Below are positions 1 to 5,842 of a stretch of 5,842 bases of DNA, piece by piece. A program made the translations under genes and the position numbers. Positions within the stretch are counted from its first letter, which is position 1. Every line of letters begins with the position of its first letter. The stretch lies in assembly GCA_020056645.1 (NCBI GenBank), contig JAGVHJ010000294.1, forward strand, positions 1 through 5,842. The letters run 5' to 3'. Origin of the DNA: Desulfobacterales bacterium. Lineage in GTDB: Bacteria > Desulfobacterota > Desulfobacteria > Desulfobacterales > JAHIVH01. A model generated the notes under the pieces. It was not told the DNA's origin. It worked only from the letters and a program-made list of their open reading frames with translations, and made no database searches.

Positions 1-41
1 AAGGTTTCACCGATCATTCAGGAAAAAAAAAGAAAGGCCCC

Positions 42-893
42 ATGGAAGAAGACCCAAAAGTCACCCCTCACCTGTGTCCCTACGACACGCTCCATATCTA
101 CTATCTGGAAGGCCGGGCCAATCCCGCCCTCATGCGCTTTGGAGATTCGTTTCTGGGCGACTGGGAGGAGGAGGGCTTTTCATTTCTCTTTTTCAAGGAG
201 CCCGCCGACGGGAGTGTCCATGCCCTGATCAAGGCCCAAAAGGAGCTGACCCTCATCGACCAATACCAGATGAGCTATGAGGAGTGGCAGGGCGGGCCAA
301 TTGAGCCTTTCACCATCAGCGATTTTCTAATTCTCCCTCCCTGGAAGGCGGACGCGAGCAACACCTCTTTGAAAAAAAAGCTCATCCTTGACCCCGGCGT
401 GGTATTCGGGAACGGGGCGCATCCCACCACCCACGAGTGTCTGGATCTCTTGTCAAGGCTCCTCAAATTCATCCCCATAGAATCCATGATCGATCTGGGC
501 ACAGGCACGGGTCTTCTCTCCCTTGCCGCGGCCAGTCACGGCTTGAAAAAAATAATCGCCGTTGATTTCAATTACCTGGCGGTCAAAACCGCCCAACACA
601 ATATCCGGCTGAACGGGTTTGACCGGCAAATCCTGGCGATTCAAGGCCTGGCCGAAACGTTCATCGATACGCCCGCGGACCTGGTTGTGGCGAACATCCA
701 CTACGATGTGATGCGGCGCCTTGTCGCGAGCAAGGGATTTCTGGAAAAAAAATGGTTTATCCTCTCCGGCCTGTTAAAGAGTCAGGCGGAAGCAATTGAA
801 AACCACCTCAAGAGCGTGCCCGTGACCCTCCTCGACAAACGGGAATCCGGAGGCGTATGGCACACATTTTTTGGCAAAGTCGACGACGTGTAA
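42..893 (+). CDS. prmA: Ribosomal protein L11 methyltransferase family protein (PrmA-like)
   Basis: SAM-dependent methyltransferase of the PrmA family, whose known members methylate ribosomal protein L11 in the cytoplasm. The 283 residues follow the PrmA layout. A diverged N-terminal substrate-recognition part (about 1-100) ends in ILPPW. The family signature DPGVVFGNGAHPTT follows at 117-130 (the usual form is FGTGTHPTT). The SAM-binding motif I is DLGTGTG at 151-157, with an acidic VD at 174-175 and VVANIHYDVM at 215-224. Usual PrmA proteins have an ANIL..PL-type motif at this last position, so the proline is missing here and target specificity is less certain. The ATG at 42 has a short AAAGG four bases upstream. 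The frame is open back to the window edge, so a start further upstream cannot be excluded. It is first in a likely operon with a small gene and rsmE. Family membership is confident; L11 as the substrate is inferred. Confidence 0.85.
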   Translation: MEEDPKVTPHLCPYDTLHIYYLEGRANPALMRFGDSFLGDWEEEGFSFLFFKEPADGSVHALIKAQKELTLIDQYQMSYEEWQGGPIEPFTISDFLILPPWKADASNTSLKKKLILDPGVVFGNGAHPTTHECLDLLSRLLKFIPIESMIDLGTGTGLLSLAAASHGLKKIIAVDFNYLAVKTAQHNIRLNGFDRQILAIQGLAETFIDTPADLVVANIHYDVMRRLVASKGFLEKKWFILSGLLKSQAEAIENHLKSVPVTLLDKRESGGVWHTFFGKVDDV

Positions 894-913
894 AACAACC
901 CTTTAATTTTTTT

Positions 914-918
914 AGGAG
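914..918 (+). promoter_or_regulatory. Ribosome binding site of the 79-residue protein
   Basis: AGGAG lies six bases before the ATG at 925, an ideal Shine-Dalgarno arrangement and the best in this cluster. It is the main sequence evidence that the short reading frame downstream is a translated gene. Confidence 0.75.
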
Positions 919-924
919 AGGCCC

Positions 925-1164
925 ATGAAATCAACTGAATGCACGATCAATTCAAATGTATGGGTAAAATTGAACGCCATCGGAAGGGCCATGTGGAAAC
1001 AGCACCACGCCCTTTCAGGCAAAAAAGCGCCGGAGCTGACTTCCGACGCCGAAGGATGGACCTCATTTAAGCTCCACAAACTCATGCATGTCTTTGGTCC
1101 CGGATGTTTCCAGGGGGCGGATCTCCCCTTCGCCCTCACCATCCGAATTGAAAAAACCGATTAA
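925..1164 (+). CDS. Small conserved-type hypothetical protein (79 aa) between prmA and rsmE
   Basis: A 79-residue soluble protein of unknown function with no signal peptide or membrane segment. Evidence that it is real: a strong AGGAG ribosome binding site, tight packing (31 bases after prmA, 23 before rsmE) and base use like its neighbours. Visible features are an N-terminal NSNVWVKLNAIGRAMWKQHH (9-28), a central GWTSFKLHKLMHVFGPG (44-60) and an ending LPFALTIRIE (67-76). From memory, the pattern of N-x-x-VWVKL near the start, then an (L/W)-x-LM-x-x-FG core, then PF-x-x-x-I near the end resembles small hypothetical proteins found in bacteria and phages. I could not check this. The pattern looks like one compact domain rather than a fragment. 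Its position suggests co-transcription with two ribosome-modifying enzymes, but gives no proof of a ribosome-related role. Confidence 0.75.
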   Translation: MKSTECTINSNVWVKLNAIGRAMWKQHHALSGKKAPELTSDAEGWTSFKLHKLMHVFGPGCFQGADLPFALTIRIEKTD

Positions 1165-1187
1165 CGGTCTTATCTGAGCACCGCGCC

Positions 1188-1898
1188 ATGAATCTCATTC
1201 TCCTTTTCCCGGAAGATTTCGTTTCCGGGTCAAGCCGGGTCCGCATCGACGGCAGACGATTCCAGCATGCAAAAGAGGTCCTCCAGGCCGGGCGCGGGGA
1301 TTTTCTTGATGTGGGTCTGATCAACGGGCCCATGGGAAAAGGGGTGGTGATACATATCACGGAGAGCGCCCTTGAGATGGATGTCGCCTTGGACGCCCCG
1401 CCGCCCGATTCCCTTCCCGTGACGGTGATCCTGGCCCTGCCGAGGCCCAAGGTGATCAAACGGGTGATCCTTTCCCTGACATCCCTGGGCGTCAAACGGA
1501 TCTGGCTCATCCACGCCTACCGGGTGGAAAAAAGCTATTGGCAGAGCCCGGTCCTCTCCGCGGAGGCCTTGAGGCTGCATGGAATTCTTGGCCTTGAACA
1601 GGCCAGGGACACGATCGCGCCGGAGATCTCATTCGCGAGATTTTTCAAACCCTTTGCGGAAGATATCCTCCCCGGCCTCATCCAGGGGACACTCCCCCTG
1701 GTGGCCCACCCAAAGGCGGAGGACGCCTGTCCCGCCCATGTCCATGGGCCCGTGACCCTCGCGGTGGGTCCCGAAGGCGGTTTCATTCCCTATGAGATTG
1801 AAACGCTCCTCGCCCAAGGCATGAAGCCGGTCTCCCTGGGCCCCAGAATCCTCCGGGTGGAGACGGCGCTGCCAGCCCTGTTGTCCAGGCTTTTTTAA
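1188..1898 (+). CDS. rsmE: 16S rRNA (uracil(1498)-N3)-methyltransferase, RsmE family
   Basis: SPOUT-class SAM-dependent methyltransferase whose characterised members make m3U1498 in 16S rRNA of the small ribosomal subunit. At 236 residues it is close to the usual length of about 240-250. An N-terminal PUA-like RNA-binding part includes RRFQHAKEVLQAGRGD (23-38). The trefoil-knot catalytic domain starts near 78 with VTVILALPRPKVIKRVI and contains the GLEQARD segment (135-141). The hallmark SAM-binding loop is VGPEGGF (193-199), and the C-terminal knot is LGPRILRVETALPALLSRL (217-235). No strong Shine-Dalgarno sequence precedes the ATG at 1188, so translation may depend on ribosomes arriving from the gene 23 bases upstream. 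The family call is firm; the exact base modified is inferred from the family. Confidence 0.93.
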   Translation: MNLILLFPEDFVSGSSRVRIDGRRFQHAKEVLQAGRGDFLDVGLINGPMGKGVVIHITESALEMDVALDAPPPDSLPVTVILALPRPKVIKRVILSLTSLGVKRIWLIHAYRVEKSYWQSPVLSAEALRLHGILGLEQARDTIAPEISFARFFKPFAEDILPGLIQGTLPLVAHPKAEDACPAHVHGPVTLAVGPEGGFIPYEIETLLAQGMKPVSLGPRILRVETALPALLSRLF

Positions 1899-1929
1899 GG
1901 GAAAAATAAAGTAACGATTCATCAAGATG

Positions 1930-2101
1930 GCAAAAAGCCCGTTTTGTTCGTTCCGCACTTTTTTCGGGAGCTTCTTGGCTTTTTGCTGAACTGGCGAAAA
2001 CAAAGACCCAAGGGCCTCAAACAGTTCGCCCGTTTGAGCGTAAAAATCCTTCGAAACTCTCTCCAAAAAAAAGCGAATGTCACTCACAAAAGGGGCTTTT
2101 T
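1930..2101. repeat. Fold-back intergenic element with terminal and nested inverted repeats
   Basis: It lies between the convergent rsmE and 2178-2954 genes. The left end AAAAAGCCCGTTTTG (1932-1946) and right end CAAAAGGGGCTTTTT (2087-2101) are inverted repeats matching at 14 of 15 bases. Inside, GCAAAAAGCC (1930-1939) pairs perfectly with GGCTTTTTGC (1977-1986). CTCAAAC (2016-2022) pairs perfectly with GTTTGAG (2032-2038) around a nine-base loop. Both strands end in a run of five T after a GC-rich stretch, so the element may also stop transcription from both sides. A GTG-started frame on the minus strand (2087 down into rsmE) crosses it, but I judge this to be a by-product. No clear target-site duplication is visible. 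It could be a MITE-like or dispersed repeat; copy number in the genome is unknown. Confidence 0.5.
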
Positions 2102-2106
2102 ACGGC

Positions 2107-2121
2107 TATAGCAAGGCTATA
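2107..2121. repeat. Short perfect hairpin beside the fold-back element
   Basis: TATAGC and GCTATA form a perfect six-base stem with a three-base AAG loop. GGCTATA also occurs twice in direct orientation (2104-2110 and 2115-2121). There is no T-run after the stem on either strand, so it is not a standard terminator. It sits just outside the right end of the fold-back element and could be part of it. Confidence 0.3.
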
Positions 2122-2177
2122 CTGAATAGTTACAAAATAAATTGAACTCGGCAGCGTCCCGACAAAGCGGATTTTCT

Positions 2178-2954
2178 TCATGTTAGCTGCGTGATATAAA
2201 GCTCCGCCGACTCTTCCGTGGGATAGGAGCCGAAAAGAACGGCTTGCGGGCTTCCCATCACCTTTACATAATAGGAGCTGCTGGCGTCGATCTCGTTCTG
2301 AACCCCCCAGGCCAGGTACTCCTTCTCCCCAAGGGCGATTTTCATTCCCTTGGACGGATAGTTGAGCTGGGCGGTTTTTGGAAGTTCGCCCTTTTTTCCC
2401 ACCGCATGGAAAACGATCTCGGCTCCGGAAACCCCGAAAACCGCTCCCTGCCAGGAACCCTCCTCCGGGCCTGTCTCAAACCATTGACCGACATGCTCAT
2501 TTCCCAGAATGTCAAGCCTGTAGCCGGCGGTAAGGGTTTTCGCAGGCGCGTGAACTTTGGCCGTGAGTTTTGGCCCGAGCGCCGGGCTCTTCAGGGTGAG
2601 AAGCTCCGCCCCTTTCAAGGCCGTGGGAAGCGATTCGGAAGCGATGGCGCTATCGGTGGTCTGAACGATCACCACCGGAAATCCGGAGCCTCTCCGGGCC
2701 TGCACCGAAAGGCATAGGAGCGAGAGGCCATAGCGGGTTTCCGGAGAGATGAGCCGCTCCGCCGAACCGAGAATCACCCAGAGGGCGGTCTCCGGATCGG
2801 TCAAAAAATTCCGTGGCCCAATCCAGGCCCACTTCATCAGATCATCCTTCCAGAAATGACCTTCCACGGATAGTCCATAGGACTTGATCGAGGCCATGAA
2901 TTTTTGTTGATTCTCCTTTGAATCGTCGAGGGCGGTCAACCAGATTTTTTTCAT
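2178..2954 (-). CDS. Hypothetical protein (258 aa), second gene after the DUF2238 membrane protein
   Basis: I do not recognise this protein. Its 258 residues lack a signal peptide or membrane segment, so it is probably cytoplasmic. The start is well supported: GGGAG lies five bases before the ATG at 2954. Residues 1-100 look like a small alpha/beta fold: a strand KKIWLTAL, a helix to about 27, a strand ETALWVILGS (55-64), a helix RYGLSLLCLSVQARR (74-88) and a strand FPVVIVQT (92-99). Such alternation is seen in TIR-like and other Rossmann-type domains, but no diagnostic catalytic motif is clear. The rest (about 120-258) looks beta-rich and ends in YYVKVMGSPQAVLFGSYPTEESAELYI. It starts 26 bases after the stop of the DUF2238 gene, so the two are probably one transcript. 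Confidence 0.85.
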   Translation of the reverse strand: MKKIWLTALDDSKENQQKFMASIKSYGLSVEGHFWKDDLMKWAWIGPRNFLTDPETALWVILGSAERLISPETRYGLSLLCLSVQARRGSGFPVVIVQTTDSAIASESLPTALKGAELLTLKSPALGPKLTAKVHAPAKTLTAGYRLDILGNEHVGQWFETGPEEGSWQGAVFGVSGAEIVFHAVGKKGELPKTAQLNYPSKGMKIALGEKEYLAWGVQNEIDASSSYYVKVMGSPQAVLFGSYPTEESAELYITQLT

Positions 2955-2980
2955 GATGGCTCCCTTATTTTAAAATGATT

Positions 2981-3724
2981 TCAAGATAGCGCGGTTTTGC
3001 GATCCGCCTCCTGAATCAGGCGGATGATTTCGTCCTCACCAAGGGGCTTCTTGTTTTTGATGGAAAGACTGGCGGCCCACTCCTCCTTGAAATCTTTTTG
3101 AATCCGGAGATTAAGGATCAGCGTGAACCCCATGGACAACAACGCCCCCAGACTTGCCAGGGCCATATCCTTATGGGCGTCCCAGATATCTCCCTGGGTG
3201 CCCAGGTATGCGATTCCCAATTCGCCCCCGAACAGCGCCGCCGCGCCCCACTCGAAGAGCTCGAACATCATGGAGGCGGCCATGGTAAGCTCCAGGGGAA
3301 AAAAATAGCCCCAGAATCCTTTTGAATCGGCGATCCGGCAATAGAATTCCCTGATGGGATAGGCGATCAGAAGACCGAATAAAAAATGGACCAGCCGGTC
3401 AAAATGGTTTCGCTCCCAGCCCATCCATTCGTTCAGGCTGACTCCGAACTGGGCGGTGAGGAAGGAATCGTAGGGAACCTTGGCATAGGTGTAATGGGCG
3501 CCGATCTCGTGCAGACACATAAAAATAAATAGGAGGGTGTAGGAGATGCGAGAGAGGGGGAAGGGCCGGTAGGATAGTCCGATGACAAGGATGAAAATCA
3601 TGGCGAGCAGGTTTTCCAAGGCCCAGTCGCTTCGGTCATGGGGTGAAACGGCGAGCACCAGAAACTCGATGGCGAAAAGGATCGCCAGTATGGCCAGATA
3701 TTTATGATGGGATATCTTCATCAT
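2981..3724 (-). CDS. yjdF: DUF2238 (YjdF-type) inner membrane protein
   Basis: Multipass cytoplasmic-membrane protein of the DUF2238 family, which includes E. coli YjdF; its molecular function is unknown. Of 247 residues, about six hydrophobic segments are visible, near 8-27, 35-51, 60-76, 108-123, 141-165 and 186-204. Recognisable family motifs are HEIGAHYTYAKVP (72-84), RNHFDRLVHFLFGLL (105-119) followed by AYPIREFY, an acidic FELFEW in a membrane segment (154-159), and GTQGDIWDAHKDM (175-187). The conserved His, Glu, Asp and Arg residues in or near membrane segments suggest a metal- or proton-handling site, but this is inference. The C-terminal 40 residues are charged and probably cytoplasmic. 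Two ATG codons stand in tandem at the start, with only a weak TGGGG-like ribosome site. An 86-base gap separates it from the PEBP gene upstream; no convincing promoter was found there. Confidence 0.88.
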   Translation of the reverse strand: MMKISHHKYLAILAILFAIEFLVLAVSPHDRSDWALENLLAMIFILVIGLSYRPFPLSRISYTLLFIFMCLHEIGAHYTYAKVPYDSFLTAQFGVSLNEWMGWERNHFDRLVHFLFGLLIAYPIREFYCRIADSKGFWGYFFPLELTMAASMMFELFEWGAAALFGGELGIAYLGTQGDIWDAHKDMALASLGALLSMGFTLILNLRIQKDFKEEWAASLSIKNKKPLGEDEIIRLIQEADRKTALS

Positions 3725-3810
3725 GCCCCAGGGTATACGCGCTTTTGAGTGTCCAACGGCTATGAATCTATTTGTTACTCGTTGTGATCGTTTGGCTCCG
3801 GTGAGAGAGC

Positions 3811-4365
3811 CTATCGTCCATAGGTGGCCGTAAAGCTCGCTTTACCGAGGGAATTGGCGTTGATCATAAAGCCGATCATGGCGGCGCTCGCATCGGGAGC
3901 CACCTCAATTTTCTCGATCTTTAACGCATGAACCGTAAAAATATAGCGGTGGGGTGTGTCACCTTGGGGCGGGCATGCGCCACCGAAGGCATGGGTTCCG
4001 AAATCGGTGCGGCCCTGAAGAGCGCCCAGAGGCAGTTTCTTTCCGGTTGCATCGCCCGCGCCCAAAGCTATCGTGGTCACATTCGCGGGGATATTGTAAA
4101 CGATCCAGTGCCACCATCCAGAGCCGGTCGGCGCATCCGGATCGTAAACGGTTATGGCGTAGCTCTTGGTTCCCTTTGGGCCTTTCGTCCACTCAAGGGC
4201 CGGTGACAGATTCTTGCCCGCGCACCCGAATCCATTGAAGACCTGTTCTTCAGACAGGGCCGCGCCTGGTTTAATGGTCGGGCTTGAGAGGGTGAACTCC
4301 CCTGCGTGGACGAGGGTTGAGGCCAGAAAAAAAAGAAGAATGAATCCAAGGCGTGCTCCAATCAT
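3811..4365 (-). CDS. Exported PEBP / YbhB-YbcL family protein (Raf kinase inhibitor-like)
   Basis: Phosphatidylethanolamine-binding-protein superfamily, bacterial YbhB/YbcL branch, with a small ligand-binding beta fold; the bacterial role is poorly known. From the ATG at 4365 it is 184 residues. It starts with a textbook signal peptide: one Arg at 5, a hydrophobic core LGFILLFFLAST, and a likely cut after VHA at 21, so the mature protein should be periplasmic. Family motifs are FGCAGKNLSPALEW (46-59), the anion-site segment DPDAPTGSGWWHW (75-87), and GGACPPQGDTPHRY (128-141). Cys48 and Cys131 could form a disulfide. Upstream in-frame ATGs exist at 4428 and 4398. I prefer 4365 because AAGGA sits seven bases before it, it gives a proper signal peptide, and the predicted transcription start falls at about 4430, leaving no leader for the 4428 start. 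Confidence 0.92.
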   Translation of the reverse strand: MIGARLGFILLFFLASTLVHAGEFTLSSPTIKPGAALSEEQVFNGFGCAGKNLSPALEWTKGPKGTKSYAITVYDPDAPTGSGWWHWIVYNIPANVTTIALGAGDATGKKLPLGALQGRTDFGTHAFGGACPPQGDTPHRYIFTVHALKIEKIEVAPDASAAMIGFMINANSLGKASFTATYGR

Positions 4366-4372
4366 GGCGAGA

Positions 4373-4377
4373 TCCTT
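4373..4377 (-). promoter_or_regulatory. Ribosome binding site deciding the start of the PEBP gene
   Basis: On the minus strand, AAGGA ends seven bases before the ATG at 4365. The alternative ATG at 4398 also has AGGA, but ten bases away, and would add a polar extension ahead of the signal peptide. The ATG at 4428 has no ribosome site. Confidence 0.6.
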
Positions 4378-4436
4378 TCTTTGTGAAGATGGGTTCATAT
4401 TTTTAAATTCCTTGACTTTATGCCCCATTTTTCAGA

Positions 4437-4464
4437 ATAATACCAGTTCATTCTTCGAGAACAA
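4437..4464 (-). promoter_or_regulatory. Sigma-70-type promoter of the PEBP gene
   Basis: Reading the minus strand, a -35 box TTGTTC (4464-4459) is followed after 16 bases by a -10 box TATTAT (4442-4437). Both match the sigma-70 consensus at four or five positions. Transcription would begin near 4430, leaving about 65 bases of leader before the preferred start at 4365. Its position in the gap between the divergent PEBP and DUF362 genes fits. It may also drive the two downstream minus-strand genes. Confidence 0.5.
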
Positions 4465-4539
4465 GGGGCTTTTTTTTAAGCCGTCGGCCTAATGCTCTTT
4501 TGATAAAAATCAATAACTCATGTTTTTAGGGAGCCTTCC

Positions 4540-5646
4540 ATGAAAAGTAAAGTCTATTTCATCGATTTGAGAACCTCATTCAAAGATAATCTGCTGGTAA
4601 AAATCGGCAGACTGGTTGAAACAGCGGGGCTGAAAGAGGTGATCTCCGAACGGGACCTGACCGCCGTCAAACTCCATTTCGGGGAGTATGGAAACACGGC
4701 CTTTATCCGGCCGGTTTTTATCCGGAAGATCGTGGAGATGGTTAAAAAAGCCGGTGGGAACCCTTTTCTGACCGACGCCAACACCCTCTATGCAGGCACA
4801 CGAAGCGACGCGGCCAGCCATCTTAAAACCGCCATTCAGAACGGCTTCGACTATGCGGTCGTGGAAGCGCCCATTGTCATCGCAGACGGCTTGAGGGGGA
4901 AAAGCGAGATCACGGTCCCCATCAACCGGAAGCGGTTTCAGGAGGTCTATATCGCATCGGAAATCCACCACGCGGACGCTCTGGTGTCCGTGGCCCACTT
5001 CAAAGGCCATGAGCTCGCTGGTTTTGGGGGAACCCTCAAGAATCTGGGCATGGGGTGCGCCTCCCGGAGGGGGAAAATGGCCCAACATTCGGACCTCTCT
5101 CCGGAGGTCAAGAAAAAACGGTGCATCGGATGCGGCGACTGCCTGCTCCGCTGCTCCCAGCAGGCCATTTCGCTGGTGGACAAGAAAGCAACCATCGACC
5201 CTAAAAAGTGCATCGGATGCGGCGAGTGTATTCTGATCTGCCCCAGGGGAACCATCCAGATCCAATGGAGCGCTTCGGTGCCGGTCTTTCTCGAAGCCAT
5301 GATGGAATATGCGGAAGGGGCCTTGAAAAACAAGAAGGGAAAATCCCTCTTTATTAACTTTTTGACCGGTATTTCACCGGCCTGCGACTGCATGCCCTAT
5401 AATGACGCGCCCATTGTAAGAGACATCGGCATCATGGCCTCCACCGATCCGGTGGCCATTGACCGGGCCTCAATCGATATGGTCAATGGAGAGCCTGGCC
5501 TTTCCCATACCTGTCTCGAAACGAACAAGGGGCCGGGAGAAGATAAATTCAAGGCGATCTATCCCCACGTTGAGTGGACCCACCAGTTCGAATACGCGAA
5601 ACAATTGGGCCTCGGAACGGATGATTATGACCTTGAAAAAATATGA
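4540..5646 (+). CDS. DUF362 protein with a double [4Fe-4S] ferredoxin domain
   Basis: Cytoplasmic iron-sulfur protein of 368 residues, common in anaerobes; the exact reaction is unknown. The DUF362 part comes first, with KLHFGEYGNTAFIRP (44-58), DANTLYAGTRSDA (79-91) and VAHFKGHELAGFGGTLKNLGMG (151-172). An inserted ferredoxin domain carries two CxxCxxCxxxC sets: Cys195/198/201/205 and Cys224/227/230/234. The second set ends in the usual CP; the first ends in CS. DUF362 then resumes with a Cys pair ACDC (282, 284) and STDPVAIDRAS (301-311). The two clusters suggest electron transfer, possibly coupled to an unknown substrate; this is inference. AGGGAG (4528-4533), six bases before the ATG, supports the start. 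It stands alone, divergent from the PEBP gene. No signal peptide is seen, so it is not one of the exported Tat-type members. Confidence 0.92.
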   Translation: MKSKVYFIDLRTSFKDNLLVKIGRLVETAGLKEVISERDLTAVKLHFGEYGNTAFIRPVFIRKIVEMVKKAGGNPFLTDANTLYAGTRSDAASHLKTAIQNGFDYAVVEAPIVIADGLRGKSEITVPINRKRFQEVYIASEIHHADALVSVAHFKGHELAGFGGTLKNLGMGCASRRGKMAQHSDLSPEVKKKRCIGCGDCLLRCSQQAISLVDKKATIDPKKCIGCGECILICPRGTIQIQWSASVPVFLEAMMEYAEGALKNKKGKSLFINFLTGISPACDCMPYNDAPIVRDIGIMASTDPVAIDRASIDMVNGEPGLSHTCLETNKGPGEDKFKAIYPHVEWTHQFEYAKQLGLGTDDYDLEKI

Positions 5647-5842
5647 CGCCGCCAGAGAAGATCCATATAGTCGAGGAGCCGGCGACGCAGCCAACAAAGG
5701 TAGCGCTTTGAATGGGAATTGGAATTACCTGGCCGATATAACCCAGGGGAATCGCATGTAGGATTCGCCTTGACGGCCCTGCCGGGAGCCAACCTTTTGA
5801 AAAGGTTGCCAAACATGGTAAAAAAGGTTCTATAAACACCAT
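5647..5842. other. Gene-free tail of the window
   Basis: These 196 bases follow the DUF362 stop. Reading frames on either strand here are overlaps or open-ended shadows: none has a ribosome site, a recognisable domain, or an end within the window. The stretch contains a tandem GGAATT pair around 5716-5727 and the palindrome described separately. It is probably intergenic and may include a repeat that continues past the window edge. Confidence 0.5.
5790..5808. repeat. Strong short palindrome downstream of the DUF362 gene
   Basis: CAACCTTTT (5790-5798) and AAAAGGTTG (5800-5808) are perfect nine-base inverted repeats around one base; a realistic hairpin has about seven pairs and a five-base loop. 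There is no T-run after the stem on the plus strand, so it is not a standard terminator. AAAAGGTT recurs at 5822-5829, and ATGGT (5815-5819) pairs with ACCAT at the very end (5838-5842), hinting at a larger structured repeat cut by the window edge. Confidence 0.4.

Noticed and set aside
1629..2087. A 152-codon open frame on the minus strand starting with GTG at 2087
   Set aside because: About 60% of it is antisense to the firmly identified rsmE, and the rest lies in the fold-back element. It has no ribosome site and no recognisable domain.
3734..3758. TTGGAC and TATACC on the minus strand as a promoter for the DUF2238 gene
   Set aside because: The spacing is about 13 bases, too short for a sigma-70 promoter.
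3794..3811. GGCTC...GAGCC inverted repeat overlapping the PEBP stop, as a terminator
   Set aside because: The stem is only five pairs with an eight-base loop and no T-run follows on the minus strand.
4467..4482. GGCTT-TTTTTT-AAGCC hairpin upstream of the DUF362 gene, as a terminator or attenuator
   Set aside because: The T-run is in the loop, not after the stem, and the stem has only five pairs.
4500..4528. TTGATA followed 17 bases later by TTTTTA as a promoter for the DUF362 gene
   Set aside because: The -10 match is poor, and transcription would start inside or after the ribosome binding site at 4528-4533.
4576..5265. A 229-codon open frame antisense to the DUF362 gene
   Set aside because: It lies entirely within a clear DUF362-ferredoxin gene and shows no domain; it is a shadow of the GC-rich codon pattern.
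5549..5842. A minus-strand open frame running in from the right edge
   Set aside because: It overlaps the end of the DUF362 gene in antisense, has no recognisable domain, and its low-complexity, Pro/Ile-rich translation does not look like a real protein. Its start lies at the edge, so it cannot be judged fully.

Overview
The window has about 53-55% GC by eye. It holds seven protein-coding genes in three transcription blocks and no RNA genes, CRISPR array or transposase. The gene content suggests a sulfate-reducer-type member of the Desulfobacterota (former Deltaproteobacteria): a DUF362 protein fused to a 2x[4Fe-4S] ferredoxin domain, a divergent PrmA beside RsmE, and conserved hypothetical genes. 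This placement is an inference from gene content and style, not from a marker gene.

Block 1 (+ strand, 42-1898) is a compact cluster: prmA (ribosomal protein L11 methyltransferase family), a 79-residue protein of unknown function, and rsmE (16S rRNA m3U1498 methyltransferase). Gaps are 31 and 23 bases, so they are probably co-transcribed. prmA next to rsmE is a recurrent arrangement in bacteria; the small gene between them is the unusual part.

The space between the convergent genes rsmE and the 2178-2954 gene (1899-2177) has no convincing gene. It holds a fold-back element of about 170 bp with imperfect terminal inverted repeats (14 of 15 bases) and nested inverted repeats. It looks like a MITE-like or dispersed intergenic repeat, possibly also acting as a two-way transcription end.

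Block 2 (- strand, 4365 down to 2178) holds, in transcription order, an exported PEBP/YbhB-type protein with its own recognisable promoter, a DUF2238/YjdF-type multipass membrane protein, and a 258-residue cytoplasmic protein of unknown function whose start lies 26 bases after the YjdF stop.

Block 3 (+ strand, 4540-5646) is a single DUF362 plus double 4Fe-4S ferredoxin protein, divergent from the PEBP gene. The last 196 bases (5647-5842) show no supportable gene but contain a strong short palindrome.

Most of the window is ordinary housekeeping and conserved-hypothetical sequence. The points most worth a second look are the fold-back element, the small protein between the two ribosome methyltransferase genes, and the unknown protein paired with the DUF2238 membrane protein. 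I see no clear new biological system.
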